Part shown: in pieces, positions 35,530 through 46,974 of the stretch
How positions within the stretch are numbered: the first letter of the stretch is position 1
How the letters are laid out: the number at the start of each line of letters is the position of its first letter
From: Doryteuthis pealeii
Lineage: Eukaryota; Mollusca; Cephalopoda; Myopsida; Loliginidae
Assembly (NCBI GenBank): GCA_023376005.1
Contig: CM042157.1
Coordinates: forward strand, 90,826,987 to 90,890,986
Length of the DNA stretch: 64,000 nt
Reading direction: 5' to 3'
The notes under the pieces: model-generated
What the model saw: only the letters and a program-made list of their open reading frames with translations
Told to the model about the DNA's origin: nothing
The model's database searches: none
Program-made: the position numbers and the translations under genes

Positions 35530-36061
35530 TACAATATAAGTATAATACTAAATTGACACCTTACTTAGCTAAACTGAATCAATTTTTCTTTAATGTATAA
35601 ACATACCAGCTTAATATTTCCTAAAAAGAAACCAAAGTTATGAACTTTTACATTATTTTTTTTTTTTTGTAACTTTTTTGGCCACTGGAAACATCAAAAC
35701 TTAAAAGAAAAAACAAACATGTTTGTTGCCTTTACATTTGTAATATGAGCAACGGTTAACAGGGGTCATATATATATTAACTTCCCAAAGACATTTCTTA
35801 ACATATAAATGCCCACAAAAACTTATTTTAGTGTTATTAGCTTAAAATTCCTCCATAGGATGATTTCTTTTCTGATAGTTGATATAATGTATTTTGGAAT
35901 TATTGTCTAACAGTATAATGGACATTGGCACAAAAGTATTTTAAAATCAAAAACACACTTTTAAATTGACTACAGAATTGGTAATGAAATTTGGAAATAG
36001 GATGAATTAGACCAAAGATGTAGAGAGATTGATATAATATTATATGAAATAATTCCCAACT

Positions 36062-36120
<59 letters not shown>

Positions 36121-36467
36121 TTAAGAGGTTGATTTAGAAGGCTATCACAATGCAGGTGTAAAGAAAAAAAATAATAATACGGTAACAATGATGTTGTGTG
36201 TTAACCTGTATTTAATTCTTGAATTTTTGAGATAATATCTCTTTTTCAAAAGATCACTGGAACTGAAGCAGTCTAGTTATGGCAATTCTTTTTAAATGAA
36301 ATTTTTTTTTTTTTGAAAATGATGGTATTTTTATATATAACTGTATTCTCGTGTTGTATGTTTCCGTGAATGCGGGGGGGGGGGGGGTTGTACTTGCGCA
36401 TATGCTGTCATGCGCGTGTCCATGAAAATGTGTGTTGGTTGTGACGTTATGACTGTATCATAGCAAA

Positions 36468-36476
<9 letters not shown>

Positions 36477-36516
<40 letters not shown>
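36477..36516. repeat. CA microsatellite
   Basis: About 20 CA units following a short TATATAT run; a 14-base G run lies 100 bp upstream (36374-36387). Confidence 0.95.
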
Positions 36517-36518
<2 letters not shown>

Positions 36519-36794
36519 TGCTGATAGGTACACATCCTGCGTCCCTGATGCACAAAAATCTAAAAGAACGCATTAAAATTGTATCCAAGCATCCTGGTGT
36601 TTTTCTTTTTTCTTACCCCACCATTTCCAGCTTACTGTAAATACATTTCAATAGTTTCTTAGAAATGAATTACACTGTATGGAGTACAAGGTAGGGGTTA
36701 GACGGCTTTAATTGTTCATGAATAAAAACTATAATTTAAGAAACTTTAGTTGGGACCCACTAAAAGCAAAAACCAAAAAGCTATCAGCATCACA

Positions 36795-36842
<48 letters not shown>

Positions 36843-37326
36843 TAAAAACTAGGAAAGTCAATTGTAATTCAGTTTATTGTAAAGTAAAAAGTACAGGATT
36901 CAAAAAGTAAATAAAAAGAAGATCTGAAATCATTCTTTTTATGCGGTCAATGATTGGGATTCTACCTTAAGGATTGTGAACCACAGCTCACTAAATAGAT
37001 AATAAAACCCTAGAATAGAAATTAAATTAGCTTTTCCTCAAATAATGGCACTAAGAAAAGAAAAAAGAAAACACTGCAATAATAAAACAGTGATTTTTAA
37101 CAAGACATTTGGTTGATGCTCTTCTATAGAGGAAAAATAATGTAGATGTTCCAATTAATCAGATAAGTTGGTTCTCTAATTGAACAATTACTTTACCAAA
37201 CTCAATAACCTTCAATTTCTATGTTAAATTCATATTTTTTCAGCACTGATAGCAGCATTCACATATAGAAGTTACAGAGATATTACCCAAATAAAAGAAA
37301 CAAAAGTTTGAGAACATATATGTAAG

Positions 37327-37880
37327 GTTTGTTTTGTTTTACGGCATATCAACCTCAGTGGGTCATTTAATGCTGACAAAGTTTTGAAATAAATTAATTC
37401 TTAATGGATACACAATTTTTTTTTTATAAATACATTTTTCTATTTAACTCTAACAGGTACTATCACTCTGGGTCAAAGTGGACCAGGGAGCAATGGTGAT
37501 GAAGGGGTGCTCCACATTCCCCAAACCTCCAGTACTGGAACCTCACCATCAGATAGAGTTTAACGTCATTCCCAGGACATGTAGACCCTCAGCCACTGCC
37601 TTCTAGCACCCATATGATAAAAAGGGTTGGGGCAATCATATAGGTGCTAGGGCTTGACATGACCAGCCGATTGATCGGAGGGAGCCTCTCCAACCGCCAG
37701 TCTAGCCTAAGTATTGGTCTAAGTGTAGTGTTGCATGTCATGGACTGCTCATCTCTCAGGATTTCATTCTTAAGCATCATGGGTCACCACCCACGGCCAA
37801 CAGGTGGCCCCATTGGGGGAGTTTTACCCCTCTGCAGAGGTGCAGTCAGTGTATTCTAACGCCCCAGCCGACAGGGCGGT
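37327..37880 (-). repeat. SINE-like interspersed repeat, family M (copy 4, longest)
   Basis: The longest copy. After the CTCCAACCGCCAGTCTAGCC part it continues through CACCACCCACGGCCAACAGG to CCAGCCGACAGGGCGG. The extra 180 bp define the far end of the family and explain the orphan fragment at 24440-24555. With copy 5 at 38085 it forms a head-to-head inverted pair around a small MITE. Confidence 0.65.
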
Positions 37881-37920
37881 ATAGATTGTAATCAATATGC
37901 AAAAACAGAAATCTCAAATG

Positions 37921-38022
37921 TATTAGGTGTGCAAAAGTTTTCAGCATTTTCTCTTGTTTAATCATGTTTCTTATTTTCAAAAACACATAATGTGAGCACT
38001 CAACTTTTGCACACACCTAATA
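37921..38022. mobile_element. Small mariner/Tc1-type MITE
   Basis: About 102 bp with inverted ends TATTAGGTGTGCAAAAGTT and AACTTTTGCACACACCTAATA. A TA duplication is included at each end. Confidence 0.65.
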
Positions 38023-38084
38023 TAATACAGAGTATTTGTACACACAACAGTGGAAAAGTATTGCATAGCAATAAGCTATAGTCT

Positions 38085-38450
38085 AGCACCTATATGATTT
38101 TCACAACCCTATTGCCCTTATGGCAAGCCCCAACCCCTTTTTATCATATGGGTGCTAGAAGGCGGTGGCTGCAGGTCTACATGTCTTGGGAATGACGTTA
38201 AACTCTATCTGATGGTGAGGTTCCAGTTTTGGAGGTTTGGGGAATGTGGAGCACCCCTTCATCACCATTGCTCCCTGGTCCACTCTGACCCGGAGTGGTA
38301 GTACCTGTTAGGGTCCCATCTATGGGTTAACTAGAAAAATGTATTTATAAAAAAATTGTATCATCCATTAAGAATTGATTTATTTCAAAACTTTATTGGC
38401 ATTAAATGACCCACTGAGGTTGATATGCCGTAAAACCAAACAAACCAAAT
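38085..38450 (+). repeat. SINE-like interspersed repeat, family M (copy 5)
   Basis: Opposite orientation to copy 4, ending in an A-rich tail (AAAACCAAACAAACC). It shares all internal landmarks including GGTCCACTCTGACCCGGAGT. Confidence 0.7.
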
Positions 38451-39377
38451 AAGCTATAAATAATTTCCAATTTTTAAAATAAAGGCAAAATTATCAAAAT
38501 CAAATCTACCCACCAAATAAATCTAAGTTGTGCCTGATGTAGTTAACAAGTTAGTCTAACAGACCATTGCAAATGAGTTAAATTCACAGTGATTGCCCCT
38601 ATACTTCTGACTTTGGGCTAAACTAAACTAAGAACTATCTCAAGTGCATTCTGATACTTCAGTATATTCCTGATAATCTCTTGAAACTGTCAAACCTGAT
38701 TCATTTTTACATTACTTCCTTTCATGTATATTTTGAATTATATATTTGGCTTGGCTAATTAGTGTTGCAAAAAATGTATTTTTAAAATGTGTGTGACTAA
38801 CAAAAAAAGGTAAATCTCCAATTTAAGTCTTCATCCAGATCTAAAAGATTGGATTTTTATCTTAAGAGACAACAGAAAGTTAATAATAATTAAATCACTA
38901 ATCGCAGGACAATTCTTCTATCACTAAGCAAATAGTTCAAGTTAAAAGTTTTGTTTCCCCAATGATACTTGCATCAGAAAAATAAGATGTAAAAAAACGT
39001 TTGGTATAAGGTTACCACGACCATGCTTTTAACCGGGACTAAAAAGTAAAATTTTGCATATTTCATTTGAACTTGACATGAATAAAAGAATTATCATAAA
39101 AAACTAAATAGGATTTTTTAAATCTAAAAAAAAAAAAAGGGCGGGGGGCGGACTTTGAATTCAGACTAAAAAAGATGGATCTGTGCCTTTTCCAAGGGCC
39201 TTGCTGTTAATATATATATTAGTTAGAGAAAAAAAAATTTCCTCTCTACCACGGTTTCGGTGTTCAAGGTACACCTTCCACAGGGTTCTACAGCCATAAA
39301 TCCTCTATATTTTACGAAATATATTGAGCCCTTTTGGGTTAGATACTAATGCTACTACAATGAAAATGTGGTAGCAA

Positions 39378-39414
<37 letters not shown>

Positions 39415-39792
39415 ACAGTGTGTGGAGAGACTAATTATATATATAAGTTTTAATATAATTAATTCTATCAGAAAGTTTTACACACTATACTGTTTGTATG
39501 AACATTTTTCTTAGTGTAACAGCAAACAAGGCTAGCAGACTATTGTTTAATTCTCACTAGGTGCTCAATACTTCTAGCCTTATGCTAAACTAAGCTTCTT
39601 AGTAAATAACTATATTGACTTCTCGTATAACAAGTATGAAAATATTTATATTTTGGTAATAGAATTAACTGAAAAATATTTTTAAGATGTAAAATTCAAT
39701 CAATTATTTTACCAAAATGTAAGAACCTTGATTTAGATTACAGAGCAACAGACTCGTGATGAAAAAAAAAAAAGTATTCTTAAAGCTTTAAT

Positions 39793-40170
39793 CTAACGCC
39801 TGCGTTGGCTTGGCCACGTCAGGAGGATGGACAGAGGCCGCATCCCCAAAGACCTACTGTATGGTGAGTTAGTAGAGGGCACCCAACTGGTAGGGAGACC
39901 ATGACTGCGCTTTAAAGATGTCTGCAAGAGAGACATGAAGACATGCCACATCGACATCAACACTTGGTAGGCTTATGCAGAAGACTGTACGACCTGGCGC
40001 CTCCTCGTCAAACAAGGAGAGGAAAGAAGCCACCGCAGAAAAGAGAGTCATAAGGAAGGAGAGACAACAGCATCACCAGCAAGCATCACCGTTGGTTTGC
40101 AATCACTGCACCAGAGATTGCCATTCAAAAATTAGTCTGTTCAGCCACTCACGCATTTACAGATAAAAAA
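39793..40170 (+). pseudogene. Non-LTR retrotransposon ORF2 C-terminus (fragment a)
   Basis: The frame reads LRWLGHVRRMDRGRIPKDLL, then YGELVEG and, after TGA, LRFKDVCKRDMKTCHIDINT. Two in-frame stops and a frameshift near 40015 follow before VCNHCTRDCHSKISLFSHSR. This order, an RW-x-GH-x-x-RM motif, a KD-x-x-K-x-D/S segment and a degenerate Cys/His finger at the end, is the C-terminus common in invertebrate LINEs. No reverse transcriptase domain remains. Confidence 0.7.
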
Positions 40171-40776
40171 AGAGGCGGAAGGATGCCAACAACAACATAA
40201 TCTAATGCATATAACTCACTAATGAAATTGAACAAATCAGGACAAGTTATTTTCCTTTAGAAACTACAAGAGTAACATTGTAGAAATATCAAATCTATTT
40301 CACCAAAATTTAATTATGCTGTAAGTTTCTGAGTAAGTAAAAACTTTTACAAGAATAAAACTTATTTGGAAAATCAAGGAATTTGCATTGGCACAGTCTC
40401 AAAATTTTCAAAGAATCAAGTGGTCTGGCAGATATTGAGAAAGTCTCAAGTGCGTACAGTGGTCAGTGCCAATAAAGTCTAAGACACCAGAAAAGATATA
40501 AAATTTTACTTCGGTTCCCAATATAAGGAATCAACAACTATAAGAATATTTATTTCTCTTGAACTTAAACAGCTGAAGTGCATAAATCATTTTGTGTTGA
40601 CTGTTTATTACAGAATTAACTACAAAGTGATAAAATCAATGTCACTTCAATTAGAAACACTAATAAAAAGGAAACAAGTTTAACTCTTGGACACTTCAAA
40701 CAAATTTAAAACTAAATAACAAAATATACTAATATGTTGAATAATACAATTAATATGTTCTCAAATTTTGTCCATA

Positions 40777-41235
40777 CTGTCCAAGCCCCTGTAGGGGTTA
40801 TTTTCGCATTTGCCTGAGGAGTTGTCTGCCCGCTTGATGTCGCTGGTTCCCGCTAGGGACCTCTGGTATTTAAGCGGCTATTTCAAACTTCTCTTCCTCT
40901 TTTCTACCTCTTTCCTCGCAACGAGACCACATGGGTTAGACAATTGTCATTCCCTTCTCGATGGGGCTTCGGCCCTCAACGCCGGCTACTGGTCACTGTA
41001 AGTGATTTATACAGCATGGACTATTCTTAGTCTCATGTTTGTACCTTTATATTATGTGTACTTTTATATTATCTAGTCAGTGACTTTTATGTATGTATGT
41101 TTATGTACACTATTCTATCTTCCATTGTTTATGTATCTTGTTTATTCATGTGCTGTATTATATAAAATGTTTTGTCCCTCAACCCTTGTCGGGGTTGTAT
41201 CTTCAAATATTCACTTTGAATCTTACACCCTTATA
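40777..41235 (+). other. GC-rich LTR-like or promoter-like block
   Basis: Starts TGTCCAAGCCCCTGTAGGGG, with a TATA-like TATTTAAG at 40868, a pyrimidine-rich part, a GC-rich part (GGGGCTTCGGCCCTCAACGCC) and a donor-like CACT|GTAAGTG at about 40998. It closes near ACCCTTGTCGGGGTTGTATC. This layout resembles a solo LTR, but I find no target duplication or paired LTR. The open frame 40810-41001 shows no recognisable domain. Confidence 0.3.
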
Positions 41236-41261
41236 AGTTTCAATATAATTAATTATTTCAC

Positions 41262-41390
41262 AGAATGTTTGAGATGAGGCTTGATAATTAGTATTATCTG
41301 CGTTATTCGGACTAATGTCCTCATCTTGAAGATGAAGATAATAGTCCGAATAATGCAGATAATACTAGTAATTAATTATATCAGAAAGTT
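41262..41390. repeat. Foldback element, short copy of the 1925-2150 family
   Basis: Only the outer arms remain: TTAGTATTATCTGCGTTATT and GGACTAATGTCCTCATCTT face AATAGTCCGAATAATGCAG and AATACTAGTAATTAATT. The CCTGAAGAAGG core is missing, so this is an internally deleted palindrome. Confidence 0.6.
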
Positions 41391-41754
41391 AATAACACTC
41401 CAATACATTACTCTTTATAATTGATACATGTAAATAAAATCCATTTGTAATGTGTAACAAACATTAAAAATGTTTAGAAAAGAAAAAGAACATTGGCTGC
41501 AATTTGAAAAATCTTTAGTTTTAAGGGGAAATACTCCCTCAGTACCAGTAAAAACCTTTTTTTTTGTCTGCAAGCAAGTCAACCAATAACTATATATAGT
41601 TTTATTTTTCAAATTGTACAAAAGAAACTATTTGACATCACACACACGCACAAGTAAAAGGACGAATTAAATTTAACAGTATGTAGAAAAAATAGAATTA
41701 CACGTGGTATTCCAAAAGCATAAAAACTCATCTTTTGGAATACTGTGTGTATAT

Positions 41755-41935
41755 ATGATAGAAAATAGATACAAAAAAACAAATGATAATATTAGTATGC
41801 TGACAGATATTTGTTTCAACCTTTTAATAAAGCGTTCATCCTCAAGAGCAACTATATTTATGAAAGAAAGAGGGAATAGTTAACCATTTGGCATGAGAGG
41901 CACAAACAACGCTCTCATTCTGGGCCAGAATGTCT
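41755..41935 (-). mobile_element. Half copy of foldback family HH3
   Basis: Matches the left arm of 42283-42563: AATAGATA...ACAAATGATAATATTAG, AGTATGCTGACAGATAT, CCTTTTAATAAAGCG and TCATCCTCAAGAGCAAC, then CTATATTTATGAAAGAAAGA. It ends near CATTCTGGGCCAGAATG, where the full copy turns back. Confidence 0.55.
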
Positions 41936-42282
41936 TTTCAAATTTTTATAAAAATGCGTATTTTGTGTTAAAAATAAAATAAATTTTATTTTTAAAACTA
42001 GAAGTATTAACATCCATGAGAAAAACTCAATTAAGGTTTGAAGTAAAAATATATAATATAAGATAAAAGTTGTATCAAAAATGTTTAAGATGCAATCCAG
42101 CCACAAAAAGCAAGCTTAAATGTAAGTCCACAGCACAATTAAGGAAGATAAGTTCCAGGAATTCGTAAGGTTAACAAATCCATGATGTTGCGGTCTTTAT
42201 CATATCAAAATTGAGCCTCCAGTGATGAAGTTAAACAATCCAGATTTTGTTTTTTCAGTAGACAATATAAGTGTATAATAAA

Positions 42283-42563
42283 TGGAAATGAATCCAACAG
42301 TATTATAGAAAATAGATAGAAAAAACAAATGATAATATTAGTATGCTAACAGATATCTGTTTCGACCTTTTAATAAAGCGGTCATCCTCAAGAGCAACTA
42401 TATTTATGAAAGAAAGAGGTATAAGTTAACCGTTTGGCACGAGAGGCACAAACAACACTCTCGTTCTGGGCCGGTTGGTCGAAACAGATATCTGTCAGCA
42501 TACTAATATTATCATTTGTTTTTTCTATCTATTTTCTATCATACTGTCGGATTCATTTCCATT
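42283..42563. mobile_element. Foldback element with hammerhead-like arm (family HH3)
   Basis: Bounded by inverted tails, GGAAATGAATCCAACAGTAT on the left and ATACTGTCGGATTCATTTCC on the right. The minus-strand arm (42344-42396) reads TGCT, CTTGAGGA, T, GACC...GGTC, GAAA, ACAGATATCTGT-type stem III, T, AGCA. Stem I (UGCU with AGCA) pairs. The core has one extra U compared with CUGANGA. The right arm keeps only the GGTCGAAACAGATATCTG half. Confidence 0.55.
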
Positions 42564-42589
42564 ATATATATATATATATATATATATAA

Positions 42590-42842
42590 GTAAGGTAAAG
42601 TCGTCGGGCGGCCTAAAGTTGGTATCAGCTAGTCAGCAACGGAGTCTATCCCCTTTTCAATATCGCTAGACCAAGGAGATTGTTTTAGCATCTGAGGTGG
42701 AGCGTCACACCTACCAGATGCTCCTTACTTTACCACACAGATCCCTGTGCTACTCATTCGCTGAGTTAGCGAGGACCCGTATCGAACTAGGAACCTTGTG
42801 GTTTCTAGCCGAATGCTCTACTGACTGAGCTAACCCGGCCCC
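42590..42842 (-). repeat. tRNA-derived SINE, family A (good copy, reverse)
   Basis: On the minus strand it starts GGGGCCGGGTTAGCTCAGTC with AGTAGAGCATTCGGCTAGAA and GGTTCCTAGTTCGATACGGG, so both an A-box (TAGCTCAGTCAGT) and a B-box (GGTTCCTAGTTCGATAC) are seen. The body then has AGCACAGGGATCTGTGTGG and CTCCTTGGTCTAGCGATATT. It sits between TA tracts at 42563 and 42843. Confidence 0.75.
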
Positions 42843-42843
42843 T

Positions 42844-42872
<29 letters not shown>

Positions 42873-42874
<2 letters not shown>

Positions 42875-43137
42875 ATATTAGGAAAAATGAAAAAACACAG
42901 GTTTAAATAGGTTGGTTAAGTGGTGAGTTTATTGGCCAACGCTGCAGTGTTTCGATCTATTAATTAGATCATCTTCAGAGCATTTGTTGGTATATGGAAG
43001 GATGCCCTGAAGATGATATAATTAATAGATCGAAACACTGCGCTGTCAGCCAATAAACACACCACTTAACCCATTTAAACCTGTGTTTTTTCATTTTTCC
43101 TTATATACTACATATCGTCGGATTCACTTACTTTCTT
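42873..43137. mobile_element. Foldback element with hammerhead-like arms (family HH2, copy 2)
   Basis: An inverted repeat lying between TA and CA/TA microsatellites. The minus-strand arm at 42934-42982 reads GCT, CTGAAGA, T, GATCTA...TAGATC, GAAA, ACTGCAGCGT, T, GGC. It therefore has the order stem I, CUGANGA, stem II, GAAA, a near-self-complementary stem III, and stem I. The plus arm (about 43007-43058) is diverged. The right end carries CATATCGTCGGATTCACTT. Confidence 0.6.
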
Positions 43138-43185
<48 letters not shown>

Positions 43186-43680
43186 AGGTTGAATTAAAAG
43201 TTTTTCCCGAATTTTCACTGATTTTTGTCAACTTGTCCAATCATTTTACACTTTGGATAATGATTGGTAAAAAAAAATTGCAATTAAATCTATTTTGCAC
43301 AACCTGTGGAAAAAAAGGACCAAGTACAAGGGCAACAGTAAAAGAAATTAATGATGTGGAAGGTCCAGGAACTGTCAATGAACGTGTGGCACAAAAGTAG
43401 TTCAGATATTTCAAGGAAGGTGATACCAGCCTTGAAGACAAACCAAGGTCAGGGACACCCTTCTATTCTGGCTTGAAATAATTAATACCAACCAAACACA
43501 AGCACTCTTACATTGTCAGCAAAACTTTATCCTTTACATAGCACTATCGATCGATACCTCCATAACCTCAGCCTTATGAAAAGACACTGTCAAGAAATTC
43601 CTCATGAACTGACCAATGACCAGGTTCAACGACGTGTGAACGTTTGCAAATAACTGCTGGCAAATCCTCAAATCACGGAC
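43186..43680 (+). pseudogene. Mariner-like transposase, N-terminal fragment (broken)
   Basis: After TACCAGGTTGAATTAAAAG the frame gives a mariner helix-turn-helix region: TVKEINDVEGPGTVNERVAQ, then a TAG stop where Trp is expected, then FRYFKEGDTSLEDKPRSGTP. After a further stop and frame shift the linker PHELTNDQVQRRVNVCK is recognisable (mariners have a WVPHEL-x-x-x-Q motif here). The catalytic DDD domain is missing: sequence from about 43676 belongs to repeat G. The element is dead. Confidence 0.75.
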
Positions 43681-44436
43681 CAATTCAAAACAAGAAATTC
43701 AGTAATTCCTTCACCATTTCTTTATTTTTGAAGCAATTTTGATAAAACTTGGCATTCTTCAAATAAAAAATTGCTTTTTAGTTAGCTTTTCATGATATGT
43801 TTTTCAATATATATCAAACTTTTTAAAAGCACAATTGTATATATAAAATTATAAATAAGTCAAAGAATTATTCCGACAGTTTAGTCCCACCACATCAAAT
43901 ATGGAACGTCATTTAAAGAAATACTATTTTTCAAAATTAAAGTCAGATAAAATCCTTGTAAAAATGGAAAATTATTTTTAACAATTTAACATTTTTAAAC
44001 GATTTAGCATGAAAATATATTTAATATTTATGGAAAAATGGAAAAGAGAACATAACGAAAAAGTAAGACTAACTGGCCATGAAGCTTGCTGACAGTTTTG
44101 TTTAAGTCTTAAAAACAAATAAATTTAAATCAGGTTTTTCCAAAATTGAAACTTTTACATAAAAGCCAGATGTTAAAACATTAACAAAATTTCTCGCATT
44201 ATATAACAAAATAATTCTGAGACTATCTCTGTTAATGAGAGGCAATTTTTTTTTAATTGTTTTTTTCTTTTTGCTTACTTTATAATTTTTGAAGGAATCT
44301 CTGTCAACCTTTTTTGTTTGTGTTTTTGCTTCCACAGGTTGGAGAAGGAAAAAAACAACTGCCACCTTGTAGTAGCATGACCAGCTCGATTCGTAAAATC
44401 GTTGGACATAAACAATTTTTCACCTTAATTGGTTGG

Positions 44437-45140
44437 GCATTACTGATCCAATTTTTAAAATATTTATATGGTTGGAAAGAAAATAAAATAATCTTTCTAA
44501 ATATGTATTTTTATGTGTTTTTATCCATTGAATTATTTTTTACAGCGAGTTAAGATGATATTTTGCTTCGGAAAGCTGAAAACATGAAATATGAATTTTT
44601 TTTAAAGACTAATTTTTACACGCTATTTTGTTTTTCAAAATCATAGTGGCTAATCTTTATCAATATTCTTGAAATTTTACACTCAATTAGAAGACACCTG
44701 GAAGTACAAACGTTTCTAGGCCACATGGAAGCGAAAATACAATAGAGCAAATTTGAAGGCAATTTTTTTTTTTTAAATATAAGAGAAGCTAAAAAAAAAA
44801 AAAAATAAAAAAAAAACACATACCAGTAATAGAAGACAGACTCAGAATTATTTTTATATATAATGTGTGAAATAAAAACAATTGTATACCGTCAAATTTA
44901 CTCAATTTTCAAATGTAAACAATCTCTTATAATTCCGGCCTTATCAGGTTAAAAAAGTAATTATTAGCATATTTCAGGTCCAATTTTTATAATATTTATA
45001 TAGTTGGAAAGAAAATGAAATAATCTTTCTAAATATGTAATTTGTATGTGTTTTTATCCATTGAATTATTTCCAACCATATGAATATTTTTAAGATTGGA
45101 TCAGAAATACACGAGAAATTGCAAGTTGAATGGGTTAAGG
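44437..45140. repeat. Repeat G fragments, including a foldback
   Basis: 44437-44735 matches copy 1 in the order ATATTTATATGGTTGGAAAG, ATCCATTGAATTATTTTTTAC, ACACGCTATTTTGTTTTTC, AGAAGACACCTGGAAGTAC. 44981-45075 repeats the first part. 45068-45140 is the same part inverted (CCAACCATATGAATATTTTTA), so the two make a hairpin of about 70 bp. Confidence 0.55.
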
Positions 45141-45254
45141 CGCAAATTTGTCAATGTCTCCCAATTTCAGCAAAACAACTGGAAATGCTATTATAAGTAT
45201 GGAATTAAACACTGGTACAATAGAATATGAGGTGATATATTTTGAGGAATAAAC

Positions 45255-45595
45255 ATTTTTCATATGTGATTTGTGGGATGCCCCATTTAAATCCCTATGT
45301 AAAAAAAATAGACCTTGCATTGATCCAGCTACTCTGAAAAGAAATGTTAATGTCTACTATCTAAAATATTAAATGGAAAAAAAAATCCATGCTGTTATCA
45401 TTTAAATTTTATTTTTTAATTATCTTCACAAATATAAATCAAATCTCTATTATTTTTGCTCAAAAACCAAGCCCTGGTGATATTTAATGTGTATATATAT
45501 TTACTTTGTCGTTAATTGTTTTATTTTCGAAGTTTCCTCCGGACATACAAATTCATACAACTGCCCTTTATATATGGATAGATAGATAGATATAG
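45255..45595 (-). mobile_element. Non-autonomous Helitron, family He1 (3'-truncated copy)
   Basis: About 90% identical by eye to 5640-5930 (CCCCATTTAAATCCCTATG, CTTGCATTGATCCAGCTAC, AGCCCTGGTGATATTTAATG, TTCGAAGTTTCCTCCGGACA). It keeps the GGGCAGTTG and TCTATC 5' end on the minus strand, but lacks the hairpin/CTAG end. Confidence 0.6.
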
Positions 45596-46276
45596 AAGAT
45601 TAATGTATTAGAAAGAACACTAAAAACCATAAAAAAAACTTTCATTTGACCTGTAATTAACTTTTATGGTTTATGCGGCTACTTTTCCAGAGAGAGGCAA
45701 AAGGATATATTCAGAATATATCTTACACAAAAGGCACTCCAATTGTGAATAAGGTGCTGCATTGTTCATAGCAAACCCTTGATCACCCACCTATTCTTCA
45801 AATCTCTTCATTCTTGGTAAAAATGGAATGATCCAGAAAGATGCAAATGACCTATTGATCCAGGAAGTGACATATTCTTCCTTACTCTTCCAAAATGATG
45901 GATGATCAATTCAACTTCCCCATTATCACAAACCCCCTTTGAAAACTGTTTTTACAAATTAATATAGGACAGACACTTTTACAAATAACAAATCAAAAAC
46001 TAAATATGAAAAAGGAAAAAAAAAAAAAAAAAAAAAAAAAAAACAATTTTAGAATTCAATTTTGTATGAGAAAGTTTTTTTTTTTTAACTTTAAATAGGT
46101 TTAGCTTTCTATAATTTTTTTCTCAATTTTATTCAACAAGGGTTTTAATTCCAAAAAATGTAAATGCATGAGAAAGAAAAATAAATTTAGATTTTAAATC
46201 ACTTCAGATTTGGAAATGATAGTATTAAATGAGACAAAGAGAAAGAAAAATAAAAAAAACTCTACAAACATCTCAC

Positions 46277-46368
46277 TTTTTGTGATTCTGCAGAATTTTT
46301 GTGTTTGCCAGGGTGCCACTTGGAAGCTAAACGTTTGTAGCTGTTCTGCACTAAATTTAGATCCTCAT
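46277..46368 (-). CDS. Internal exon, J-domain-like protein: helix II and HPG loop
   Basis: On the minus strand a pyrimidine-rich acceptor (ctttctctttcag) precedes 92 nt and the donor AAA|GTGAGA follows. After two nucleotides of a split codon the frame reads EDLNLVQNSYKRLASKWHPG, then KHKNSAESQK. This matches J-domain helix II (a Y-K-R-L-A-x-K-W pattern) running into the loop where J proteins carry His-Pro-Asp. Here the codon after HP is GGC (Gly), so the Hsp70-stimulating Asp is absent. The exon ends in phase 0, matching the start of the next exon at 23868, which continues with helix III. J-domain proteins normally recruit Hsp70; an HPG form may be a J-like domain without that activity (inference). 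A GC donor after CCTG is possible, but would lose the helix II-III linker. I do not recognise the family. Confidence 0.72.
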
Positions 46369-46734
46369 CTGAAAGAGAAAGAAAATATTTTTGTTAACAG
46401 AAGCCTATTTAAATGAATATAAGCATGACAAAAATACAAAAGTTTCAAAACAGAAAATACTTGAGAAATAGAGGGAAAAAATATACTAAACAACACCAAG
46501 TATTATTGCCTTTTGTGATGAAAAGGCAGACAAAAATTACCTTTACCTGTAAATAGACAGATTGGGTTGCTGGGCCACAAGGCAACATCCAAATGGACCA
46601 ATAAGTCTGCAAAGCCAATGCTACCTGGCACTTAGTAGAATGATAACCAAATTAACTTTAGTTTCAAAACTATTGTGGGCTTACCAACCCCTCCACAAAA
46701 GCAAGATGTGACACAAAGTCAATCTTTTAACTCT

Positions 46735-46965
46735 TAAAGTCCTATACCACCTCATTCCACCGGCTGGAAGTCACATTCGTTTTAACTAATCAGCCCCAAA
46801 CAATAGCCTTTGTTTAAATTTAATATTAAATGTATGTAGAAATCTTTGATTTAAGGGAAATAATAGGTAACTTTAGATGCAAAGGTAATTTTTAACCATT
46901 TTTTTAATATATCCTTATAGAAATGCTCTAGACTTAGAAAAATCTCAACAGGATGTTAAGAGGTG
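46735..46965 (-). repeat. Interspersed repeat J, uninterrupted copy
   Basis: Runs in reverse from TTAACTCTTAAAGTCCTATAC and CCTCATTCCACCGGCTGGAAG to ATCCTTATAGAAATGCTC and AATCTCAACAGGATGTTAAG. It gives the empty-site structure for 60320-60890. Confidence 0.65.
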
Positions 46966-46974
46966 GAGTTGAAC

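Larger units (their letters stand above)
23869..46276 (-). other. Long intron of the J-domain-like gene (22.4 kb)
   Basis: Intron between the helix III and helix II exons. It contains SINE-like copies (24800-25128, 37327-37880, 38085-38450, 42590-42842), long-TIR elements (27800-28239, 33721-34218), a hAT element (29572-30108), Helitrons (34539-35529, 45255-45595), an LTR-like block (32345-32847), LINE debris (39793-40170), a GC-rich block (40777-41235), foldback elements (41755-43137) and a mariner pseudogene (43186-43680). I see nothing gene-like in 25150-26100, 26650-27780, 28570-29220, 35540-36060, 38460-39370, 40200-40770 or 45600-46270. Confidence 0.5.
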
